Positions 1-5,994 of a stretch of 64,000 nt of DNA are shown here, piece after piece (within the stretch, counting starts at the first letter, position 1; each line of letters begins with the position of its first letter). A program made the position numbers and the translations under genes. The DNA is from Rhodoblastus acidophilus (GTDB lineage: Bacteria; Pseudomonadota; Alphaproteobacteria; Rhizobiales; Beijerinckiaceae), in assembly GCF_900187365.1 (NCBI RefSeq), contig NZ_FYDG01000011.1, positions 48,651 to 112,650 of the forward strand. Reading direction: 5' to 3'. The notes beneath the pieces were generated by a model. It saw only the letters and a list, made by a program, of their open reading frames with translations. It made no database searches and had not been told where the DNA came from.

Positions 1-966
1 TCCCCGTCGCTGTCGCTCGACTTCGCGCCCTATCTGGAGGTCGCCGAGGTTGTCCGGGTTCGCCCGCGCGTGAGCATCGCCGTCGCCGACCGCGCCTGGC
101 GGCCGCAGGTCGAGGACCGCCAACGCGACTGGGTGGCCAGCGTCGCCGCGCCGGCTCTGAAAATCTTGCGCGCCCGTCGCGGCGCCGAGGCCTGCAAGGC
201 GTTTTGCGCGCTGGGGACCGGCGCCGGCGTCGACGCCCTCGCGGCGGTCGAACTGCTGGGCGCGGAGGTGATCGGCCTGACCGATCTTTTCCCCGATATC
301 GTGGACGTTGCGGCCGCCAATGTCCGGCGCAACCTCGCGCCCGGCCATGAGATCGCCTTGCACGCCGGCGCTGGCGATCTGCTCACGCCGTTGCGGGGCG
401 GCGGCGCAAAGTTCGATCTGATTTACGAGAACCTGCCCAACCTGCCGGCGCCGGACGCCGCCGCTGTCGAGGCGGACAAGACCAGCGCGGCCTTCCTGGC
501 CCCACGCGGCGAGGCCTTGCCGGGTCCGGTGCGCGACTGGCTGCTGGCGCTGCACTATCTCGCTTTGGTCCAGGCCCATGATTTTCTCAAGCCGGGCGGG
601 GCGGTGCTCTCCACCATCGGCGCCCGGCCGCCGCTCGCCGTCCTTGTCGAAATGGCCGAGGCCGCCGGCCATGCGGCGAGCTTCGTCGGCTATTGGTGGA
701 AGGCCCAGGCCGACGCCGACGATGTCATCGCCTCCTATGCGCAGTGGCGGCGGCAGGGGCTTGGGCCGTTCCATTTCTACCCGGTCGAAGTGCTCGAAGC
801 CGCCTTCGCGGATCTGAATTTCGAACAGGCCGGACGCGACGCCCTGTCGATCGAACGCGACCTGCGCTCCTATCAGCTCGACGCCCCCGAAGCCTGGGAT
901 CTGCACCGCAGCGGGCGGCGCATCGGCCACACCGTGGCGGCGCTGCTTTCGGAGCCGAAAGCATGA
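1..966 (+). CDS. class I SAM-dependent methyltransferase, 5' end cut by window
   Basis: The frame is open from the first base, so the true start probably lies outside the window; a GTG at 70 is the first internal start and would give 298 residues. A Rossmann motif I (ALGTGAGVDALAA, about residue 46 from that GTG) is followed by an acidic strand end and a YENLPNLP stretch resembling the NPPY-type motif IV of N- or protein methyltransferases. A glycine-rich LKPGGAVLSTIGA strand follows, as in class I folds. The substrate cannot be read from sequence. The stop overlaps the next ATG (ATGA), so it is translationally coupled to the DMSP-lyase-family cupin and two Cys/Met PLP-fold proteins. That context suggests sulfur or small-molecule methylation rather than RNA methylation; this last point is inference. 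Confidence 0.75.
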   Translation, partial: SPSLSLDFAPYLEVAEVVRVRPRVSIAVADRAWRPQVEDRQRDWVASVAAPALKILRARRGAEACKAFCALGTGAGVDALAAVELLGAEVIGLTDLFPDIVDVAAANVRRNLAPGHEIALHAGAGDLLTPLRGGGAKFDLIYENLPNLPAPDAAAVEADKTSAAFLAPRGEALPGPVRDWLLALHYLALVQAHDFLKPGGAVLSTIGARPPLAVLVEMAEAAGHAASFVGYWWKAQADADDVIASYAQWRRQGLGPFHFYPVEVLEAAFADLNFEQAGRDALSIERDLRSYQLDAPEAWDLHRSGRRIGHTVAALLSEPKA

Positions 967-1556
967 GCGTCGGACTCGCCGATCTGGTGCGCCGCCTGCG
1001 CGACCGGCTCGAACGGGCGGAAGGGCCTGCGGCGGCGGAGGCCGCGCATGTTCAGGCGCTGCTCGACCGGGCGTCGGTCGAACAAACGGACTATGTCGCC
1101 ACGGCGCATCCGCTGACGCAACATCTTGCCGCCACTCTGGCCGGACTGGACCGTGACGCACCTGACATCGCCGCCGCCTTGCGTCCGCTGGCGGAGGGGC
1201 TGCCCTGGCGTTACGGCTATGCGCCCCGCGACGATCTGCCCGATCTGCATCGCAACATGGGCTGGGCGGAATTCGTCGGGCCGGCGGCGCCGTTTCACAG
1301 CGACGAGGTCTGCCTCGGCCTCACCCTGATCGGCCCGCACGCGCATTACGCCAGCCACAGCCATCCGGCGGTCGAGCTTTACCATGTGCTGACCGGGGCC
1401 GCCGAATGGAACGGCGCCGCGCGCCCGCCCGGCGCCTTCATCCTGCACGACGCCAACCAGCCGCACGCCATGCGCGCCGGCGCCGCGCCGCTGCTGGCGC
1501 TCTACACATGGAGCGGCGACATCGTGTCTCCCTCGGTCTGGAATCCCGTTCAATGA
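963..1556 (+). CDS. cupin of the dimethylsulfoniopropionate (DMSP) lyase family
   Basis: This 197-residue protein has an alpha-helical N-terminal half and a C-terminal cupin barrel. Cupin motif 1 is HSHPAVELYHVLTG, with His132, His134, Glu138 and Tyr140. Motif 2 is GAFILHDANQPHAMR, with His168. The H-x-H-P-A-x-E-x-Y pattern and the two-motif spacing are those of the DddL/DddQ-type DMSP lyases, which use a metal and an active-site Tyr to cleave DMSP to dimethyl sulfide and acrylate. Many family members in terrestrial bacteria are untested on DMSP, so the substrate may be another sulfonium or alpha-substituted acid. Start and stop overlap both neighbours by four bases, so it is the second gene of a coupled four-gene unit. 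Confidence 0.75.
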   Translation: MSVGLADLVRRLRDRLERAEGPAAAEAAHVQALLDRASVEQTDYVATAHPLTQHLAATLAGLDRDAPDIAAALRPLAEGLPWRYGYAPRDDLPDLHRNMGWAEFVGPAAPFHSDEVCLGLTLIGPHAHYASHSHPAVELYHVLTGAAEWNGAARPPGAFILHDANQPHAMRAGAAPLLALYTWSGDIVSPSVWNPVQ

Positions 1557-2725
1557 GCCTGCATCCGCAAACCCTGGCCCTGCATGGCGGCCATCGCGCC
1601 GATCCCGTCACCGGGGCGACGGCGCCGCCGATCTATTTCACCACCTCCTACCATTACCCCAGCGCCGACTACGCCCGCCGCCTGTTCGGCATGGAGGTGA
1701 TCGGCTACACCTACACCCGCACCAGCAATCCCTCGCGCGAAGTGCTGGAGCGCCGGGTGGCGGCGATGGAAGGCGGCAAGGCGGCGCTGGCTCTCGCTTC
1801 CGGCGCGGCGGCGGTGGCCGACGCCCTGCTGGCGCTGGCGCAGACCGGCGACAATGTGGTGTTCGCGCGCGCCACGCTGCGCGGCGCCGGGCGCGATCTG
1901 GCGATCCAGTTGCGCCGGTTCGGCATCGAGCCGCGCGAGGCGGAAACGGTTGCGGATTTCGCCGCGGCCACCGACGCGCGCACCCGCCTCTGGTTCGCCG
2001 AAAGCGTTTCGGCGCCGGGCCTGCAGCGCTTCCCCATCGCCGCCGTCGCGGCGGCGGGCCGCGCCCTCGGCGTGCCGCTGGCGATCGACAATTCGCGCCT
2101 GCCCGCGCTGGTCCGCCCGGTGGAGGAGGGGGCCGCCATCGTGATCTACGCCGCCGACTCTTGGCTGACCGGGCGCGAAGGCTCTCTCGGCGGGGTTCTG
2201 GTCGACGCCGGGACATTTTCTTGGGAGTCGCACCGCTTCCCCACGCTTTACACGCCCGACCCGTCTTATCACGGCGCGATCTGGACCGAGGTGGTGAAGC
2301 AATGGAACGCCTCGCCGCTGATCGCGCGGGCGCGCGGCGGCGTGCTGCGCGATTTCGGCGCCGCCATCAGCCCGATGGCCGTGTTCCAAATTCTGCAAGG
2401 TCTCGAAAGCCTGCCGCTGCGGATGCGCGCCCATGCCGAAAACGCCGCGCGTGTCGCCGATTGGCTGACGTTGCGGCCGGAGGCGCGCGATCTGCGCGTC
2501 GCCGGCGGGCTGGTGGCGTTCGCCTGGCCCGCCGCCGAAAAATTCCTCGCCGCGCTGACCCTGTTCCAGCGCGACGGCGGCCTCGGCGGCCTGCGCAGCG
2601 CGGCGACGGCCACGGACGACGGCCGCATCCTGCTGTCGGTCGGCGTGGAACATCCCGACGACATTCTGGCCGACCTTCAGGCCGCCCTTATTTCCACCCC
2701 CACCCTTGTTTCTAACCCAACGTGA
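1553..2725 (+). CDS. Cys/Met-metabolism PLP-fold protein lacking the catalytic lysine (probable pseudoenzyme)
   Basis: The 390 residues align along most of their length with the next gene and with the O-acetylhomoserine sulfhydrylase/cystathionine gamma-synthase family: the N-terminal LHGGHRADPVTGA, the YTYTRTSNPSREVLERR phosphate-binding segment, an IDN aspartate that normally holds the pyridine nitrogen, and the C-terminal SVGVEHPDDILADL. The PLP lysine segment is changed. The neighbour reads YSTTKYIGGHG with Lys205; this protein reads YAADSWLTGRE, with Ser203 at the lysine position. It also lacks the HPATTTHSQL segment before the C-terminus. It therefore probably cannot form the internal aldimine. 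It may be a regulatory or structural partner of the intact enzyme encoded next. ATG at 1553 overlaps the cupin stop. Confidence 0.8.
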   Translation: MSLHPQTLALHGGHRADPVTGATAPPIYFTTSYHYPSADYARRLFGMEVIGYTYTRTSNPSREVLERRVAAMEGGKAALALASGAAAVADALLALAQTGDNVVFARATLRGAGRDLAIQLRRFGIEPREAETVADFAAATDARTRLWFAESVSAPGLQRFPIAAVAAAGRALGVPLAIDNSRLPALVRPVEEGAAIVIYAADSWLTGREGSLGGVLVDAGTFSWESHRFPTLYTPDPSYHGAIWTEVVKQWNASPLIARARGGVLRDFGAAISPMAVFQILQGLESLPLRMRAHAENAARVADWLTLRPEARDLRVAGGLVAFAWPAAEKFLAALTLFQRDGGLGGLRSAATATDDGRILLSVGVEHPDDILADLQAALISTPTLVSNPT

Positions 2726-2733
2726 GACACGCC

Positions 2734-4017
2734 ATGACCTTGAAGCCGGAAACCCTCGTCCTGCACGCAGGCTATCGCAGCGATCCCGCCACGACTTCGG
2801 TGGCGGTGCCGATCTACCAGACCACCAGCTACCAGTTCAACAATACGGAGCACGCGGCCAATCTGTTTGGACTCGCCGAACTCGGCAACATCTACAGCCG
2901 CATCATGAACCCCACCAATGACGTGCTGGAGAAGCGGCTGGCGGCGCTGGAGGGCGGCGTCGCCGCGCTGGCGGTGGCCTCGGGACAGGCGGCCAGCACG
3001 TTCTCGATCCTCAACGTCGCCCAGGCCGGCGACAATTTCGTCACCTCCACCGATCTCTATGGCGGGACGTGGAACCTGTTCGCCAACACGTTCAAGCAGC
3101 TCGGCATCGAGGCGCGCTTCGTCGATCCGTCCGATCCCGAAAACTTCCGCCGCGCCACCGATGCGAAAACCCGCGCCTATTACGCCGAAACCCTGCCCAA
3201 TCCCAAGCTTCAGGTGTTTCCGATCCCGGAAGTCGCCAAGATCGCCAATGAACTGGGCGTGCCGCTGATCATCGACAATACGGCGGCGCCGATCATCGCG
3301 CGGCCGTTCGACCATGGCGCCCATATCGTCGTCTATTCCACCACCAAATATATCGGCGGCCACGGCGTCGCCATCGGCGGCGCCATCATCGATTCCGGCA
3401 CATTCGACTGGGAGAAGCACGCCGACCGCTTCCCGTTGCTGAACCAGCCCGATCCCAGCTATCACGGCGCGGTCTGGACGCAGGCGGTCAAGCCGCTCGG
3501 CCCCATCGCCTATATTTTGCGCGCGCGCGTGACGTTGCAGCGCGACATTGGCGCGGCGGTCAGCCCGTTCAACGCTTTCCAGACGCTGCAGGGGTTGGAG
3601 ACGCTGCCGCTGCGCATCCGCGAGCACAACAAGAACGCGGTGGCGGTGGCCGATTATCTGGCCAAGCATCCCAAGGTAACCAAGGTGATCCATCCCAGCG
3701 TGCAGTCGGGCGAGCCGCGCCGGCGCGCCGACGCCGTGCTCAAGGGCGGTTACGGCGGCTTGGTGGGCTTTGAGCTGGCCGGCGGCAAGGAGGCCGGCAA
3801 GAGCTTCATCGACGCGCTGAAACTGCTCTATCACGTCGCCAATATCGGCGACGCCCGCAGCCTCGCCATCCATCCCGCGACGACCACACATTCGCAATTG
3901 TCGCCGGAGGACCAGCAGGCGACTGGCGTGTCGGACGGCTATGTGCGGCTGTCCGTGGGGATCGAGCATATCGACGACATTCTCGCCGACATCGCCCAGG
4001 CGCTCGACGCGGCCTGA
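2734..4017 (+). CDS. metY: O-acetylhomoserine sulfhydrylase-type PLP enzyme
   Basis: A 427-residue cytosolic enzyme of the Cys/Met metabolism PLP family, the usual length for MetY. It keeps the YSR..NPT phosphate-binding motif, the IIDNTAAP aspartate, the catalytic Lys205 in STTKYIGGHG and the HPATTTHSQL substrate-carboxylate segment. The family catalyses sulfide or thiol addition to O-acetylhomoserine, giving homocysteine or methionine. A GTG at 2722 is in frame, but the ATG at 2734 gives the standard N-terminus (MTLKPETLVLHAGYRSDP). It follows the pseudoenzyme paralogue by only a few bases and ends the operon before a strong hairpin. O-succinylhomoserine sulfhydrylase (MetZ) or a thiol-acting variant is the alternative. 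Confidence 0.85.
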   Translation: MTLKPETLVLHAGYRSDPATTSVAVPIYQTTSYQFNNTEHAANLFGLAELGNIYSRIMNPTNDVLEKRLAALEGGVAALAVASGQAASTFSILNVAQAGDNFVTSTDLYGGTWNLFANTFKQLGIEARFVDPSDPENFRRATDAKTRAYYAETLPNPKLQVFPIPEVAKIANELGVPLIIDNTAAPIIARPFDHGAHIVVYSTTKYIGGHGVAIGGAIIDSGTFDWEKHADRFPLLNQPDPSYHGAVWTQAVKPLGPIAYILRARVTLQRDIGAAVSPFNAFQTLQGLETLPLRIREHNKNAVAVADYLAKHPKVTKVIHPSVQSGEPRRRADAVLKGGYGGLVGFELAGGKEAGKSFIDALKLLYHVANIGDARSLAIHPATTTHSQLSPEDQQATGVSDGYVRLSVGIEHIDDILADIAQALDAA

Positions 4018-4023
4018 AACAGA

Positions 4024-4060
4024 ACAGGCGGCGCCGCTGAGGCTCGGCGCCGCCTGTCTT
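4024..4060 (+). terminator. intrinsic terminator-like hairpin after metY
   Basis: A perfect 13-bp inverted repeat (4024-4036 with 4045-4057) encloses an 8-base loop and ends in a short CTT. It sits seven bases after the metY stop and lies between convergent transcription units, so it probably ends the sulfur operon. The T-run is short, so it may act partly as an mRNA 3' stabiliser. Confidence 0.75.
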
Positions 4061-4109
4061 GCGCGGGCGCCGCTGAGGAGAGCCGGCGCCTTAACAACCC
4101 TTAACAACC

Positions 4110-4472
4110 TTAATTCAGGGCGAGCAGCCGGTCGCCGCGCCAGTCGAAATCGATGTGGTCGAGGATTCCGGCGAGCGGCGGCAGTTGCAGCAGGAACGCC
4201 ATGCCCTCCAGCGCCGCGAGGCGCGGCAGCGTCCGCACGCAGGCGCCGCGATAACTTTCGACGCGGGTCGCGCTCAGGACGAAACCCGGCGGCCGCGTCG
4301 TGACCGCGCCGGTCGCCCGGTCGGCGTGAAGGCAGGACGGCTCCAGCGAGATCAGGGGAACCAGCCCCTCGCCCCAGGCGCCGCGATAAACATTTGTCAC
4401 GAAAGCGTATAACTCGAGCCGGGCGCTGGGCGTGAAGCTGACCGTGATCGGGCGGAAGGCGCTTGCCGTCAT
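4110..4472 (-). CDS. hypothetical protein downstream of cysE
   Basis: A 120-residue protein I do not recognise. It has no signal peptide or membrane segment and reads as a compact soluble beta-rich domain (FRPITVSFTPSARLELYAF, then LVPLISLEPSCLHADR). The ATG at 4472 has an AGGA three bases upstream on the minus strand, and the gene starts 23 bases after the cysE stop, so the two are probably one operon. Two cysteines (Cys47 and Cys78) are present but form no obvious metal motif. A role linked to cysteine supply is only inferred from position. Confidence 0.65.
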   Translation of the reverse strand: MTASAFRPITVSFTPSARLELYAFVTNVYRGAWGEGLVPLISLEPSCLHADRATGAVTTRPPGFVLSATRVESYRGACVRTLPRLAALEGMAFLLQLPPLAGILDHIDFDWRGDRLLALN

Positions 4473-4495
4473 GATTTCCTGCGCGCTCCCGCCGC

Positions 4496-5374
4496 TCAGA
4501 TCGCGTAGGCGAAGGCGCGATATTCGAGGTCGCGCAACACCTGATCCATGTCGCGGTAAGGCTCGTCCTGATGACAGGCGACGACCTTGGCGGGCACGCC
4601 GGCGACGGTGGTGTGGGCCGGCACGGGATGCAGCACCACCGATCCCGCCGCCACCCGCGCATAGTCGCCCACTTCGATATTGCCGAGGATTTTCGCGCCG
4701 GCGCCGAGCAGAACGCCGCGCCGCACCTTGGGATGGCGGTCGCCCGCCTCCTTGCCGGTGCCGCCGAGCGTGACGTTTTGCAGGATCGAAACATCGTCGT
4801 CGATCACCGCCGTCGAGCCGACGACAAAACCGGTGGCGTGATCCAGCAGCACGCCGCGCCCGATGCGCGCCGCCGGATGAATGTCGGTCTGGAACAGGTC
4901 GGACGAGCGGCTTTGCAGGTAAAGCGCGAGATCCTGCCGGCCGCGCGTCCACAAATGATGGGCGAGGCGGTGGATTTGCAGCGCGTGATAACCCTTGAAA
5001 TACAGGAACGGCTCGATGAAACGGTCGCAGGCGGGGTCGCGGTCGATCACGGCGTTGATGTCGGCGCGAAAGGCGAGGCCGATGGCGGGCTCGGCCTTCA
5101 GCGCCGCCGTGAACGCCGCGACGATCTGGCCGACGGGAACGAAATCGCTGGCGAAGCGGCTGGCGACGCGGTGGATCACCGCGTCCTCGAACGAATCCCG
5201 GTCGAGGATGGTCTGCCGCAGCATGGCGCGCAAATTGGGCTCGGCTTCGAAAGCGGCGTCAGCCTCTTCGAGCAGCTTGCGCCACAGGGAATCCTTCGCG
5301 GCGGCCGGATGGTTCAACGGCGCGGCCGCGGTGGAGGAGGCGGCCAGAGTCAAATGGCGTGGGGATGAAGTCAT
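4496..5374 (-). CDS. cysE: serine O-acetyltransferase
   Basis: This 292-residue protein carries the alpha-helical N-terminal domain (LWRKLLEEADAAFEAEP to about residue 160) and the left-handed beta-helix of hexapeptide repeats (DIHPAARIGRGVLLDHATGFVVG onward) typical of CysE. It acetylates L-serine with acetyl-CoA to give O-acetylserine for cysteine synthesis. The N-terminal 30 residues are an Ala-rich extension longer than in E. coli CysE. The gene faces the metY operon and has its own AT-rich upstream region. Together the two units cover activated serine and homoserine sulfhydrylation, supporting a local sulfur-assimilation theme. Confidence 0.92.
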   Translation of the reverse strand: MTSSPRHLTLAASSTAAAPLNHPAAAKDSLWRKLLEEADAAFEAEPNLRAMLRQTILDRDSFEDAVIHRVASRFASDFVPVGQIVAAFTAALKAEPAIGLAFRADINAVIDRDPACDRFIEPFLYFKGYHALQIHRLAHHLWTRGRQDLALYLQSRSSDLFQTDIHPAARIGRGVLLDHATGFVVGSTAVIDDDVSILQNVTLGGTGKEAGDRHPKVRRGVLLGAGAKILGNIEVGDYARVAAGSVVLHPVPAHTTVAGVPAKVVACHQDEPYRDMDQVLRDLEYRAFAYAI

Positions 5375-5402
5375 GGGACACCCGTCAAAAAGAGCGTCCC
5401 AA

Positions 5403-5431
5403 ATAGTCTATTATTATAGTAGAATTGTCAA
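5403..5431 (-). promoter_or_regulatory. AT-rich promoter/operator candidate for cysE
   Basis: On the minus strand a perfect TTGACA (5431-5426) is followed by an unusually AT-rich stretch containing CTATTATTATAG, a short palindrome, in otherwise GC-rich DNA. The -10 is not clear (best fit GACTAT at 17-bp spacing). The palindrome could bind a repressor such as an Rrf2-type regulator of cysteine genes; that identity is a guess. Confidence 0.4.
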
Positions 5432-5902
5432 CTAAACAGAGGGACGAAAATCCCGCGGCGGCGCGGCGTCCGGCCCCACCACGCGGGCGCGCCATTCGGG
5501 CGGCGGCGCCATGCAGAAGGTCTGCTTGCCGGTCAGCAAATGGCGGTTGCGCGCGATCAGGTCATAGGCCCAGTCGCGCAATGGGCGCGGAAACAAAGTG
5601 CTGAAGGCGGCGAAGGACCAGGGACGCCGCAGCCGCGCGCAGACCGCCGCGACGCCGTCGGATTTCACCAGCGCCTTGCCATGCTCGACGAACAGAAACG
5701 AATCCGTGGCGTCCGGATCGACGCCGTGGCGCGCGGCGAGGCGCCGGCCCTCGTCGGACTGGAGCGCCACGAAACGAATCTGCGGCGCCGCCTCCCGGCG
5801 CAGCACGAACAGCACCCAGCGCGAGCAGAACGCGCAAGCGCCATCGTAAAGCCACACCGGCGCCGGTGCGTCCGCATCGGGCGGGAGGACGGGTTGGCTC
5901 AT
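5432..5902 (-). CDS. DCC family thiol-disulfide oxidoreductase (DUF393)
   Basis: A 156-residue protein with the defining DxxCxxC-like motif DGACAFCSRW (Cys23 and Cys26) near the N-terminus, then RFVALQSDEGRRLAARHGVDP and a conserved HLLTGKQTFCMAPPPEWRAR-type tail. The family has a thioredoxin-like fold and is presumed to act in thiol-disulfide exchange; specific substrates are unknown. The ATG at 5902 follows a GGAG-like site, and upstream in-frame sequence does not look like this family. It lies between the calpain-repeat gene and cysE on the same strand, with no obvious functional tie to either. Confidence 0.8.
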   Translation of the reverse strand: MSQPVLPPDADAPAPVWLYDGACAFCSRWVLFVLRREAAPQIRFVALQSDEGRRLAARHGVDPDATDSFLFVEHGKALVKSDGVAAVCARLRRPWSFAAFSTLFPRPLRDWAYDLIARNRHLLTGKQTFCMAPPPEWRARVVGPDAAPPRDFRPSV

Positions 5903-5994
5903 CGGGCGGCGCTCCTGTCGCGGCTTGGGTCGCGGGCGACCTTTAGCATCTCGACAGCGCGCCGTCGCGCATGACGTCGGCGCCTGCGGTCGGG

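Noticed and set aside
4091..4112. Tandem TTAACAACC units resembling CtrA sites
   Set aside because: TTAA spacings are six and five bases, not seven, and they lie downstream of two convergent genes, where a CtrA promoter is not expected.
4110..4952. A longer open frame extending the small gene back into cysE
   Set aside because: The upstream part is an alternative frame of cysE with Arg-rich, low-complexity composition; the ATG at 4472 has a Shine-Dalgarno and normal composition.
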